DNA from: Pseudomonadales bacterium
GTDB taxonomy: Bacteria; Pseudomonadota; Gammaproteobacteria; Pseudomonadales; Azotimanducaceae
DNA length: 64,000 nucleotides
Direction of reading: 5' to 3'
NCBI GenBank assembly: GCA_028285415.1
Contig: JANQPF010000026.1
Location: 179,368 to 243,367, forward strand
A program made the position numbers and the translations under genes. The notes under the pieces are model-generated. The model saw nothing but the letters and a program-made list of their open reading frames with translations, had not been told where the DNA came from and ran no database searches. How positions within the stretch are numbered: position 1 is the first letter of the stretch; the number at the start of each line of letters is the position of its first letter. Shown here in pieces: positions 1-8,877 of the stretch.

Positions 1-1890
1 CTTGGCGGTCAGCCAGACGCCATCGACGTTAGTCCAGACGGACAATACGCCGCCATCGCAATCGAGAACGAGCGCGACGAAGACCTGGGCGATGGCGAGC
101 CTCCTCAAGCGCCTGCAGGCTTTCTGACCATTGTCGATCTGGCCGGTCCCGTGGAGCAATGGTCAACGCGCGCGGTTGACCTCACTGGACTTGCTGACCT
201 CTTTCCCGAGGATCCGGAACCCGAGTACGTCGACATCAACACGGCTAACGTTGCTGTGGTGAGCTTTCAGGAAAACAACCATCTGGCGCTCGTCGACTTG
301 AAGAGCGGCAAGATCGTGAACGACTTCACTGCGGGCAGCGTCGATCTAGAGCAGATTGATATCAACGAAGAAGACATCATTACACTGACGGACGCACTCG
401 ACCAGGTAGCGCGGGAGCCTGACGGTGTTGCATGGATTTCGAAAAACGCCTTTGCAACGGCTGACGAAGGAGATCTCTTCGGTGGCAGCAGGGGTTTTAC
501 GCTCTTCAATACAACGGGTGACGCGCTGTTCGAATCGGGTAACAGCGTCGATCACGCCACCGTTCGAATCGGTCACTACCCAGAAGACCGCTCTGCCAAC
601 AAGGGCAACGAACCGGAAAACGTCGAGTTTGGGATCTTTGGCAAGCACAAAATGCTGTTCGTCGGTTCTGAGCGCTCCAGCGTCGTGCTGGCTTACCGAC
701 TCCGAGGCGGCAAGCTCCCGGTGCCGCGGCTGTCTCAGATCCTGCCCGCCAACATCGGTCCCGAAGGTCTGCTTGCTATTCCACAACGCGGGCTCTTCGT
801 TGCGGCTTCTGAAGAAGACGATCGAGACGCCAAATTCCGCGGTTCCCTGAACATCTACCAGTGGCAGGATGGCGCTCCCAGCTATCCGACCCTGATCTCC
901 CGAAATGGCGCGGCGGGCACGCCCATTCCGTGGGGTGCACAATCCGCACTGGCGGCATCCAAGAACAAGCCCGACCTGGTGTATTCGGTCCACGACAGCT
1001 TCTATCGGAAGAGCCGGATCTTTGCGATAAAAATCAACCGGTTCCCCGCGCGAATCGTTCGAGATCTGGAGCTTGTCGACACCAACGGCGCCATTGCGGC
1101 CATTGAGGCTGAAGCCTCAGCGTACGTTGCTGACAACGGTCTGTCGGATCAGGTGGACGGCATCAAGTCACTGGTCAACGAAGACGGTACGGTCAATCTC
1201 GATCTCGAAGGCATCGCGGTACGGGCAGACGGCGGATTTATCGTCGCTTCCGAGGGTTCCGGCGCCATTGGTGATGACGGGCGGGCGTTTTCGCCCAACA
1301 TCGTCGCCTGGGTCGATCGCCAGGGCAACGTCGAGCGGGCGGTCACGCTGCCAGGTGCTCTGGCAAACGCCGGGCAGCGCCGCTTTGGCCTCGAAGGTGT
1401 CACAATTGCGGACGGCAGCGTCTACGTTGCCTTTCAACGCGCCTGGCCCGACGCGGGCGACCCCGGCGAGTACGCCAGGATCGGCAGACTCGATGGCAAA
1501 GGTGACTGGCGCTTCGCGTATTACCCGCTGGATGCAGTCGAATCACCGAACGGCGGCTGGATTGGTCTCTCTGAGATTGCGGCGATCGGCAAAGACGCGT
1601 TTCTTGTTGTCGAGCGCGACAACCAGGGTGGACCGGACGCGCGCGTGAAACGCGTCTATGAAGTCTCTACGGCCGGGGTCCAATTTGCTCCCGACGGCGA
1701 GCCTTTCCCGATACTCGAGAAGTCGCTGGTTCGCGATCTCATGCCGGACCTCGCAGCACCCGGTGGCGCCATTATCGAGAAGGTCGAAGGCCTGACCCAG
1801 CTTGCAAACGGAGACCTGCTGATTTCCACCGACAACGACGGTGTCGACGACTCCAGCGGAGAAACCCAGCTCATCCGCATCACGCCGTGA
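1..1890 (+). CDS. Esterase-like/phytase-fold propeller protein, 5' truncated
   Basis: The frame is open from the first base of the window, so the start lies upstream and about 629 codons are visible. The C-terminal half carries the signature of the esterase-like activity of phytase domain (PF13449): LEGIAVRADGGFIVASE near base 1204 and a closing EGLTQLANGDLLISTDND near 1786-1840. A propeller-like blade, DAIDVSPDGQYAAIAIENE, opens the visible part. Such proteins are normally exported and act on, or bind, phosphate or ester substrates; any signal peptide is outside the window. The substrate is not known. The next gene is 209 bp downstream with its own ribosome site, so it is probably a separate unit. 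Confidence 0.8.
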   Translation, partial: LGGQPDAIDVSPDGQYAAIAIENERDEDLGDGEPPQAPAGFLTIVDLAGPVEQWSTRAVDLTGLADLFPEDPEPEYVDINTANVAVVSFQENNHLALVDLKSGKIVNDFTAGSVDLEQIDINEEDIITLTDALDQVAREPDGVAWISKNAFATADEGDLFGGSRGFTLFNTTGDALFESGNSVDHATVRIGHYPEDRSANKGNEPENVEFGIFGKHKMLFVGSERSSVVLAYRLRGGKLPVPRLSQILPANIGPEGLLAIPQRGLFVAASEEDDRDAKFRGSLNIYQWQDGAPSYPTLISRNGAAGTPIPWGAQSALAASKNKPDLVYSVHDSFYRKSRIFAIKINRFPARIVRDLELVDTNGAIAAIEAEASAYVADNGLSDQVDGIKSLVNEDGTVNLDLEGIAVRADGGFIVASEGSGAIGDDGRAFSPNIVAWVDRQGNVERAVTLPGALANAGQRRFGLEGVTIADGSVYVAFQRAWPDAGDPGEYARIGRLDGKGDWRFAYYPLDAVESPNGGWIGLSEIAAIGKDAFLVVERDNQGGPDARVKRVYEVSTAGVQFAPDGEPFPILEKSLVRDLMPDLAAPGGAIIEKVEGLTQLANGDLLISTDNDGVDDSSGETQLIRITP

Positions 1891-2099
1891 CTCCTCTGCG
1901 GCAGGATCTCCCCGATCCCGCCGCCCCGCTTCCCCCTGCCTCCCAGTCCCCGCAGAACCTCTGGCACCACGCAACTGATTTACTTACAGTAGTCCTTCAA
2001 TCCGCGCGTAGTCAGGGGAGACTAGGCGCTCCGCCCGCGCAAACAACGCTGGCGTCGGTGTTAACTGTCCGCATGAACGACTGACAAAAGAGGAAACGC

Positions 2100-2447
2100 A
2101 TGATTATCGTTGTCGCCGCCCTTGAGTTCGAAAACGAAGCAGATCGCAACCACGCCGTGGAAATCACAAAAGACGTGCAGATGGCGACCCGCGTCGAAGA
2201 GGCCGGCTGCCGGGACTACTGCTTCGCCCCTGATCCTTCGGTACCGACGCGGATCCAGGTGTATGAGCTGTGGGAAGACAGTGACAGCCTTGCTGCCCAC
2301 TTCAAACATGCCAACTATGACAAAATGGTGGAACTGCTGGGTTCCGCAAATATCAAGGAGAGCATCAACCAGGCTTATCTGGTCGAACGCGGCGAACCCG
2401 TGTATGGCCCTAACGGCGAGCGCAAAACGGCGTTTTTCCAGGACTGA
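2100..2447 (+). CDS. ABM-domain (quinol monooxygenase-like) protein
   Basis: A 115-residue protein filled by one antibiotic-biosynthesis-monooxygenase (ABM) domain. The hallmark strand-helix VYELWEDSDSLAAHF lies at about residues 55-70, followed by the usual short C-terminal tail. Family members are small dimeric ferredoxin-like folds that oxidise quinols or phenols without a cofactor, or serve as accessory proteins in aromatic catabolism. The ATG has a clear AGAGGAAAC ribosome site. It ends 15 bp before an amidohydrolase gene and is probably the first gene of a three-gene unit with that enzyme and an MFS transporter. The substrate cannot be told. Confidence 0.8.
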   Translation: MIIVVAALEFENEADRNHAVEITKDVQMATRVEEAGCRDYCFAPDPSVPTRIQVYELWEDSDSLAAHFKHANYDKMVELLGSANIKESINQAYLVERGEPVYGPNGERKTAFFQD

Positions 2448-2462
2448 TACCCGGAGCCGGAT

Positions 2463-3671
2463 ATGGCGGACCAGATATTTACCAACGCGACGCTTTTCAC
2501 CGGCACAAGCGACGACGCCGTTACGGAGGCTTCTGTCTGGATCGGCGACGGCATCGTGCGTTACGCCGGCCCCGCGGCCGACCTTCCTCCAGGTGCCGAG
2601 GGCACGCCGATCGACGTAGCCGGCAAGTTCATCATGCCCGGCATGACCGAAACTCATGCACACTTGTCATTTGCCGACGCGTCACCGTTTGCAATCGGCG
2701 AGACGCCAGTCGAGCAGGCAACCATCACCGCGGTACGCAATGCGGCTCTCATGCTCGAGGCGGGTTTCACATCAGCCGTCAGCTTCGGTTCCACCTACAA
2801 GATCGACGTAGCCCTGCGCGAGGCAATCAATAGCGGGCGAATCGTCGGGCCGCGCCTCCTCGCCGCCGGGCGCGATCTCGGGGCCACCGCCAGCAACGTC
2901 GACTCCGGCGGCGGTTTGAGCCAGATCGCTGACGGACCCTGGGCGCTGCGCAAAGCCGTCCGCGAGCAGCGTAAGCTCGGCGTAGACGTCGTGAAAGTCT
3001 TCATCGACGGCGAGAACATCAATCCCACCAACCCTCCGGGAGAGCTTTCTTTCACAGACGAAGAAGTCAACGCGGTGGTAGACGAGGCCCACCGGCGTCG
3101 GATGAGAGTTGCCTGCCATGCCCGCTCGGCGGCCGCTGTAAAACAAGCCGTGCGCGCCGGCGTCGACTACATCGGCCACGCGAACTATCTGGACGACGAA
3201 GCGGTCGACCTGCTGGCTGAACAGCGCGACCGCGTGTTCGTGGGACCGGCCATCGCCTGGGAAGTGCAATATCTGAACCACTGCGAGTCACTCGGCATCA
3301 GCAGGGAAACGGTCTGCCAGCAAGGTTACGAACGCGAAATTGAAGCTACCGTCGTTACCGTGGAAAAACTACGGTCCGCCGGCGTGCGCCTGGTTGTCGG
3401 GGGCGACTACGGGATCAGCATCGCACCTCACGGTACGTATGCAAAAGATCTCGAATACTTTGTCGATCTGTTTTCCATGTCTCCTGCCGAGGCGTTACGC
3501 TGCGCAACGCAGAACGGCGGTCTGGCAATGGATCCAAACGGCCGCCTGGGTACCTTGTCACCGGATAGCCACGCCGATTTCCTCATCGTCGACGGCAATC
3601 CTCTGGACGACATACGGATTCTGCAGGACCACTCCCGCCTTCAAGTCTTCAAAGGCGGAGTTTCCCTCTGA
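2463..3671 (+). CDS. Metal-dependent amidohydrolase
   Basis: A 402-residue amidohydrolase-superfamily protein (imidazolonepropionase/prolidase type). The N-terminal beta-sandwich leads to the metal motif ETHAHLSF (HxH, about residues 64-68). Later come VKVFIDGE, a histidine in ACHARSAAA, GHANYLDDE, and the C-terminal GGDYG aspartate region followed by PAEALRCATQNGG and the terminal sandwich ending in ADFLIVDGNPLDD. The family cleaves cyclic amides, dipeptides or related C-N bonds in the cytoplasm. It resembles the amidohydrolase at 13780-15093 in organisation, so the two may act on related compounds. The stop codon overlaps the proposed start of the transporter gene. The exact substrate is unknown. 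Confidence 0.88.
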   Translation: MADQIFTNATLFTGTSDDAVTEASVWIGDGIVRYAGPAADLPPGAEGTPIDVAGKFIMPGMTETHAHLSFADASPFAIGETPVEQATITAVRNAALMLEAGFTSAVSFGSTYKIDVALREAINSGRIVGPRLLAAGRDLGATASNVDSGGGLSQIADGPWALRKAVREQRKLGVDVVKVFIDGENINPTNPPGELSFTDEEVNAVVDEAHRRRMRVACHARSAAAVKQAVRAGVDYIGHANYLDDEAVDLLAEQRDRVFVGPAIAWEVQYLNHCESLGISRETVCQQGYEREIEATVVTVEKLRSAGVRLVVGGDYGISIAPHGTYAKDLEYFVDLFSMSPAEALRCATQNGGLAMDPNGRLGTLSPDSHADFLIVDGNPLDDIRILQDHSRLQVFKGGVSL

Positions 3672-4933
3672 ACGACGCCACAGGCTCAGAGCTCAGACGC
3701 GGCTGGTTTCTGGTCCTGTCTGCCGGCGCCGGCGTGGCGCTCAGTTCACTCGTTCTGCCCTATTACTCCGTTGGCGCGCTGGTTGTGCCCATCACCGAAG
3801 AACTCGGCTGGACGCGCGCGCAGTTTCAGACTGCAATTCTCTTCAGCTCAGGACTCGGGGTCATCACGTCACCCATTGTCGGCTGGCTGTGCGACCGCTA
3901 TGGGGCGCGGCGAGTTGCCTTACCCAGCATCCTGGGTCTGACGCTTGGGTTTGTGCTGGCAGCGAGCCAGAACGGGGCGCTGTGGATGCTGTACCTCGCC
4001 TACGCGGTGATGGCCGTCCTTGGGGCCGGAACCATCCCGGTCACCTGGACCAGGGCGATAACAACCAACTTCTTCAAGCAGCGGGGACTGGCGCTGGGCC
4101 TTGCCCTGACCGGCACCGGAATATGCGGCGTGCTCATACCCCAATACGCCACGTGGCTGGTGGAAATTGCCGGGTGGCGCGGTGCTTACGTCGGCATTGC
4201 GCTGCTGCCGCTCCTCATCGCCCTGCCACTCGTTTTCTTCGGATTTCGACCCCGGGAACGCCATCACCACGACGATCAGGCTGTGGCAGCACCCCACGAA
4301 ACCGGTCTGACTCTGAAGCAAGCCACGCGCGGTTATCGCTTCTGGGTGCTGTTGTTGTCCATTTTTGTGGTTTACATGGCGCTGTCCGGGATTGGCGCCA
4401 ATCTCTATCCCGCAGTCACCGACGCCGGCATGAGTAACAGCAATGCCGCCACCGTCATGAGCGTCTTCGGCGGCGCCATCATTTTCGGCCGGCTTCTGGT
4501 TGGATATCTGGTCGACAAGTTCTGGGCACCGGCGGTGGCCTCAATATCCATGCTGTTACCCACCATCGGCTGCTGGCTCATGATCGACCCGCAGAACTTC
4601 TGGGCCGCGGCGACGGCGGCAGCGCTACTGGGTCTGGCGGCGGGTGCGGAACTGGACCTGATGTCTTTCCTTGCGGCCAAATACTTCGGCCTCAAACACT
4701 ATGCAAAGATTTACGCGGTGCTCTACATGGCGCTGGCCACGTGTTCCGGAACCGCGCCCCTCTTGTTCGCCACGGTGTACGATCGGGCCGGCAGCTACTC
4801 GGTCGGCTTCATGATCGCGCTGGGCCTTTTCCTGGTGGGCGCCGCGACCGTGTTGCTGCTCGGGCGCTATCCGCCTGAGGGCTCGCTGGAAGCCGCGGGT
4901 GCAAAGACCAGCAACACGTTGCCGGGCTCGTGA
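3668..4933 (+). CDS. MFS transporter (probable CTG start)
   Basis: About twelve hydrophobic segments, the loop motif GWLCDRYGARRV after segment 2, and a long central loop rich in His and Glu identify a major facilitator superfamily carrier of the monocarboxylate/oxalate-like type. The first ATG-like codon in the usual list is GTG at 3734, but that would cut off transmembrane segment 1. The frame is open upstream and encodes RRGWFLVLSAGAGVALSS, a normal first helix. The best start is CTG at 3668, which overlaps the preceding TGA as CTGA and lies 8-12 bases after a GGCGGAG ribosome site, implying translational coupling. It probably imports the compound handled by the neighbouring hydrolase. The 3' end overlaps the opposite-strand gene by 67 bp. 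Confidence 0.82.
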   Translation: MNDATGSELRRGWFLVLSAGAGVALSSLVLPYYSVGALVVPITEELGWTRAQFQTAILFSSGLGVITSPIVGWLCDRYGARRVALPSILGLTLGFVLAASQNGALWMLYLAYAVMAVLGAGTIPVTWTRAITTNFFKQRGLALGLALTGTGICGVLIPQYATWLVEIAGWRGAYVGIALLPLLIALPLVFFGFRPRERHHHDDQAVAAPHETGLTLKQATRGYRFWVLLLSIFVVYMALSGIGANLYPAVTDAGMSNSNAATVMSVFGGAIIFGRLLVGYLVDKFWAPAVASISMLLPTIGCWLMIDPQNFWAAATAAALLGLAAGAELDLMSFLAAKYFGLKHYAKIYAVLYMALATCSGTAPLLFATVYDRAGSYSVGFMIALGLFLVGAATVLLLGRYPPEGSLEAAGAKTSNTLPGS

Positions 4934-6798
4934 AAGTAGAGTCCGTATCCTGAGTTGACGGCCACATACCCGGCTGCCACTGCCGGACCGGCGCCGCTCA
5001 TGCTGCCGCCCCTTCCCGTCACCCCGTTGACGCCGGTATGCGCAACCGTGGTGTCGTACGACCAGAGCAGATCACCGCTGCTTTGCTCATACGCACGCAC
5101 GACCCCGTCGAGATGGCCGGCAAAGACAACGCCAGGCGACGCGGTGATTGCAGCTGACACGCCAGGGTCGCAGAACTCCCGCGCTTCGCCGCAGCGATCA
5201 TCCTGCACGTGATTCCAGACCACCGTACGTTCCGCCAGATCAATCGCGTGCACACCCGGACGGGCGAGCTCCTGATCCAGGAAGTCACCGTTGCGGGTGT
5301 CGTTCATGTCGTTGATCGGGGCGTACAGCAACGCGTCTTCGGCAGCCATGCCGAAGTGGATTCCACCCTGAATGCTGCCCCGCCCGACCCTGAGAGACCA
5401 CATCACTTCACCCCGACGATCGGGATCCAGCACGTACACCGTGCCGTCTTTGTGACCTACCGCCAGCACGTCTTTGCCATCAGGCAGCGTGGCGAGAATC
5501 ATCGACGCGCCAAGATCGAAGTCAGGTCCGCGCTCCGGCGGACAATTGGGGTTGTCCTCCATCATACAGGCGACGTTCCAGGCATCTCCGGATGTGCTCT
5601 GCATCTGCCAGACCCGTTCGCCGGTGTCCATGTCGACCGCAAACACGGCATCGCTGTTGCCGTCTGCCGGGGTGGAGTAATTTTCACCGCTGCCGAAATA
5701 GATCCGGTTACGTTTCCGGTCGACCGCGGGGCTGCTCCAGACTGGCGCGCCGGAGGGTGATAGCACCGCCGTACCCGCGCTGGTGGTTCCCGTCTGCTGT
5801 GGTGCCTCCGGTATGGTGTAGTGGCGCCACAGCTCTTTCCCGTCGGCGACGCTCAGAGCAAGCACGCTTCCGCGAAAGCTGCAGCATGGATAATCCGGAT
5901 CCGCGGCGGGAATGACTTCAAGAGACGAGATGGGCACGAACAAGCGATCGGACACCAGAGCCGGCGTCCCCGTCAGCGTCGCCGACGGATGATCATCGGT
6001 TTTGAGGCTCCAGACGAGTTCCCCGGTGAAGGCATCCACCGCGTAGAGTTTGGCGAGAATGTCGCCGAACACGGCCAGCGGCCGCTCACCCTCGGCAAGC
6101 ACAATTCCGGTCCGCACTTCAGCGGACGCGGCAAACGTCCAGTGCACACAGCCGCTTTCGAGATCAAAGGCGTAAACGGTGCCATCCTGCGAACCCGTGT
6201 AAAGCGCCCCCCAGCCCATGGCCGGCTGTGATCTTGCCCGCAGCGCGCCCGGGTAAACAAAACTCCACTTGAGCTCCAGCGTCCTCGCCTGCTCGGCGTT
6301 TACGCCACCGGCAGACGCTGGCGTAAAACGCGACGTGTCGTGGCCCCAGCCTACCCTGGGCGGCGCTGACTCCCGATCGAAAGCGACATCTGCTTCACAC
6401 ATCGGCAACGTCTGGACGGCCAACGTATCTGCCGGGGCGCGGGTGATGTACTCGACGACGTGCCGGCGCTCCGCGTCGCTCAGCATGGCTGCCTGTGGCT
6501 GCATGACACCCGCTTCCAGCGAATTCAACAGCACCGCCGGCGTCATCATCTCCAGCCAGCTGAAGTGCGGCGCCTTGGGTACGGTGCCGTCGTGGCAGTA
6601 CACGCAGTGTTGGGCATAGAGCGCAGCCCCCGGCATCTCTTCGCGCGGCCCGAAGTCCCCGCTGGTCGCCTGAAACTGGTCGGTCGATTGCAGCGTCTCC
6701 GGCTCTGCTTCCGGCTCCGTCGGAAGAGATGTCTCAGGTGCCTCGCCGCAGGCAGCAAGCACCAGCAGGCTTAGTGCCGCAATTCTGAGAGTTACCAT
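4867..6798 (-). CDS. Cytochrome c-PQQ propeller dehydrogenase (PVA dehydrogenase-like)
   Basis: A 643-residue exported protein. A lipoprotein-type signal ends at LVLAACGE (Cys17). A cytochrome c domain follows with the heme motif CVYCHD (Cys65, Cys68, His69). The rest is a PQQ-type beta-propeller with repeated blades such as GSQDGTVYAFDLESG and VGHKDGTVYVLDPD. The order and phrases match polyvinyl-alcohol dehydrogenase (cytochrome) family proteins, which oxidise alcohols in the periplasm and pass electrons to the heme. It is the last gene of the reverse operon, and its start overlaps the end of the Rieske oxygenase gene by 7 bp, so it probably oxidises a pathway alcohol. Whether PQQ is really bound, and the substrate, are inferences. 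No PQQ synthesis genes are in the window. Confidence 0.85.
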   Translation of the reverse strand: MVTLRIAALSLLVLAACGEAPETSLPTEPEAEPETLQSTDQFQATSGDFGPREEMPGAALYAQHCVYCHDGTVPKAPHFSWLEMMTPAVLLNSLEAGVMQPQAAMLSDAERRHVVEYITRAPADTLAVQTLPMCEADVAFDRESAPPRVGWGHDTSRFTPASAGGVNAEQARTLELKWSFVYPGALRARSQPAMGWGALYTGSQDGTVYAFDLESGCVHWTFAASAEVRTGIVLAEGERPLAVFGDILAKLYAVDAFTGELVWSLKTDDHPSATLTGTPALVSDRLFVPISSLEVIPAADPDYPCCSFRGSVLALSVADGKELWRHYTIPEAPQQTGTTSAGTAVLSPSGAPVWSSPAVDRKRNRIYFGSGENYSTPADGNSDAVFAVDMDTGERVWQMQSTSGDAWNVACMMEDNPNCPPERGPDFDLGASMILATLPDGKDVLAVGHKDGTVYVLDPDRRGEVMWSLRVGRGSIQGGIHFGMAAEDALLYAPINDMNDTRNGDFLDQELARPGVHAIDLAERTVVWNHVQDDRCGEAREFCDPGVSAAITASPGVVFAGHLDGVVRAYEQSSGDLLWSYDTTVAHTGVNGVTGRGGSMSGAGPAVAAGYVAVNSGYGLYFHEPGNVLLVFAPAASSEPSGG

Positions 6799-7958
6799 GG
6801 TCGTGTTCCTTCCTGCGTCATGAACCTACGAATCCAGCCGTGATAATTCTGCACCGCCGGTTCGTTACGGCCGAATACGAATGCCGTGTCGGCGATGGCG
6901 TCCAGTCCGCTCTGAATACCGAAACCGATGCCGTAGTCTTCTACCTGTACCGCTTCCAGCACCATGTCGCTGAAGCCGGCGGAGGCGGCGCGTGCCGCAT
7001 CGGTCAAAGGCTCATCAGCGACCAGAATCGTCTGCACGGTCACCGTGGCGTCGGCGGTGACGCCCGGAAAGATCTGACTGACGAGACAGTGGTCACCCAG
7101 AATCCCCGATACCGAGAGATTCGGAAATCCAGAGTGGATCAGCCGTATGTGCTCACCGGGCTGCCATTCAGACTCGTCCGTTCCCGCCAGATCGCCAAGC
7201 GACTTACGCCCGAACGTCAGGCGCTGGTGCGGTCCCCAGGTATCGAGCACCAACAGGTTTCCGACCGTATGTTTACCTACCGTTTCCCGGTGCACCAGAT
7301 TGTGATGGTAAGCCTCGAGATAACCGTCCATCGTGACCTTCCAACCCGGGCCGGGCAGCTCGCGCTGTTCATAGAGATGCCAGTCAGAAAGCTCGAGGCT
7401 GTCGAGCTCCGCGGCAAAATCGCCCAACCAGGCATCAACGTCAAACCGCTCGCCCGGCGTCAACATGACCCAGACGAGCCCGCAACGCTCGGCGCAGGCA
7501 AGCTCGATGAGTCCGTGAGCAGATTTGTCAATCTCGCCGAAGGTGTTCTCGCCGTACTGCCCAGCCAGCCTGCCGTCCAGATCATACACCCAGGCGTGAT
7601 ACGGACAGGTAATTACCCGCGCGTGCGACGTTCCGTCCGCACACAGTCTTGCCCCACGATGCCGGCACACGTTCAGGAAAGCACGCACCTTGTCGTCTTC
7701 ACCACGGACGAGCAGCACCGGCGTTTCGAGCGCCGTAACGGCTTTGTAGTCACCGGGTGCGCGCAGCTCCAGGGAAAGCGCCAGCGCCAGGGGCAGATGC
7801 TTGAAAATCCTCTCACGCTCTTCAGCGTACCGTTCGGCATTCAAATAGGCCGCCACCGGCATCTCGAGCGGCGCATCCGCCTGATCCGTGGTACCGGCCT
7901 CAAAGTGGGCGAGCGCACGGCGCGCCAGGTCCAGCATGACTTCGCGGCGGTCGCCCAT
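6792..7958 (-). CDS. Rieske aromatic ring-hydroxylating oxygenase, alpha subunit
   Basis: A 388-residue Rieske non-heme iron oxygenase. The [2Fe-2S] site is CRH (Cys98, His100) and CPYH (Cys118, His121). The catalytic mononuclear iron site is seen in YLEAYHHNLVH, giving His218 and His223, with Glu216 at the place of the usual bridging Asp. Family members insert one or two oxygen atoms into aromatic rings, or demethylate, using electrons from a ferredoxin; a candidate ferredoxin lies two genes upstream. The adjacent NTF2-like protein could act as a beta subunit. The start overlaps nothing but sits 3 bp after the stop of the NTF2-like gene, so coupling is likely. The substrate is unknown. Confidence 0.92.
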   Translation of the reverse strand: MGDRREVMLDLARRALAHFEAGTTDQADAPLEMPVAAYLNAERYAEERERIFKHLPLALALSLELRAPGDYKAVTALETPVLLVRGEDDKVRAFLNVCRHRGARLCADGTSHARVITCPYHAWVYDLDGRLAGQYGENTFGEIDKSAHGLIELACAERCGLVWVMLTPGERFDVDAWLGDFAAELDSLELSDWHLYEQRELPGPGWKVTMDGYLEAYHHNLVHRETVGKHTVGNLLVLDTWGPHQRLTFGRKSLGDLAGTDESEWQPGEHIRLIHSGFPNLSVSGILGDHCLVSQIFPGVTADATVTVQTILVADEPLTDAARAASAGFSDMVLEAVQVEDYGIGFGIQSGLDAIADTAFVFGRNEPAVQNYHGWIRRFMTQEGTRPW

Positions 7959-7961
7959 CAG

Positions 7962-8531
7962 TTAGAGCTCCAGCGGACCATGGGTATCAATGAACTCACG
8001 CCAGGGCCGCAAGGCCTCCGGAACGTCAGCCGCATGCCGATCCTGTCCCATGACCACCCGGTTGGGACGGGTCAGCACGTTGTCGTATTCCGCAAACGGC
8101 ACGTAATACAGGAATTGGATTTCACGCCGCGCAAAGAGCCATACCCCGTTTTCGCGCCGGTATTGGTCGTGATAGCGCATCGCGGCAATACTCATTACAC
8201 CGTTGGGACAGGTTTCCGCATGCGCCATGACCAGACCGGATGCCCGATCCGGATGCTCCGCATCAACGTCGATGCAGACGTCGTGTGTCCAGTGATAGGA
8301 CGGCCCACGGATCTTGAAGGTGTGAATGAACATCTCTTCGATGGCCGCCCGGCCGTTTGCCACCATGGCACCGTTGGGGGCATCGAAGCAGGCATCCTCG
8401 CTGAACAGGCTCATCAAACGCGGCATATCGTGCTCGTCACAGGCTGCGCAGTAGGCGCTAACGAGCCCCCGAATGGCTTCAATGGAGGCCAGCCTGTCCA
8501 CCTGCGCACGCAGCGCTTCCAACTCACTCAT
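7962..8531 (-). CDS. NTF2/SnoaL-like protein, possible oxygenase small subunit
   Basis: A 189-residue alpha+beta barrel protein of the SnoaL/NTF2 superfamily. It begins SELEALRAQVDRLASIEAIR and has the usual LVSAYCAACDEHDMPRLMSLF helix pair. The frame is open further upstream, but the ATG at 8531 is preceded by a strong GAGGAGGGGAG site and matches the family length. Members include beta subunits of ring-hydroxylating dioxygenases and small dehydratases or isomerases. Its place directly before the Rieske alpha subunit makes a beta-subunit or accessory role likely, but a separate hydratase/isomerase activity is also possible. Confidence 0.82.
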   Translation of the reverse strand: MSELEALRAQVDRLASIEAIRGLVSAYCAACDEHDMPRLMSLFSEDACFDAPNGAMVANGRAAIEEMFIHTFKIRGPSYHWTHDVCIDVDAEHPDRASGLVMAHAETCPNGVMSIAAMRYHDQYRRENGVWLFARREIQFLYYVPFAEYDNVLTRPNRVVMGQDRHAADVPEALRPWREFIDTHGPLEL

Positions 8532-8568
8532 TGCTCTCCCCTCCTCTGATTCGGTGCATTGTCCCGCA

Positions 8569-8877
8569 TTAGTCCTCTGGCGCAACGACAACGCGCATAC
8601 CCGCGTGCTCCGCCGCAAGCTCAATCTGGCAACTCAGGCGTGATCGGCTGCTGTCAAAGTGTTCACTGACTGACAGCAGTGCCTCCTCGTCCTCGCCCCT
8701 GCCCGCGACCAGCGAGGGTTGATCCAGCAGAACGTGGCAGGTGGCGCACGCGCGGCAACCGCCGCAGACCGCTTCTACGCCAAGCCCGTTGTCGCGCAGC
8801 ACCTCCATCAGCACATCGCCGCTGGATACGATCAGCTCATGGACCCTTCCATCGCGGTCGACCGCTACGACGTTCAT
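8569..8877 (-). CDS. [2Fe-2S] ferredoxin (putidaredoxin/adrenodoxin type)
   Basis: A 102-residue ferredoxin with the cluster motif C-x5-C-x2-C (VCGGCRACATCH) and the fourth cysteine in LSCQIEL, as in ferredoxins that serve P450s and dioxygenases. It carries no reductase domain. The start overlaps the stop of the preceding gene as ATGA, so translation is coupled. It is the only small electron carrier in the operon and probably feeds the Rieske oxygenase, the two P450s, or both. No ferredoxin reductase gene is visible in the window, so an unlinked one must be used. Confidence 0.92.
   Translation of the reverse strand: MNVVAVDRDGRVHELIVSSGDVLMEVLRDNGLGVEAVCGGCRACATCHVLLDQPSLVAGRGEDEEALLSVSEHFDSSRSRLSCQIELAAEHAGMRVVVAPED

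Noticed and set aside
6840..8549. 569-codon forward open frame
   Set aside because: It lies antisense over the Rieske and NTF2-like genes, whose motifs are clear; the forward translation has no domain features and is a by-product of high GC.
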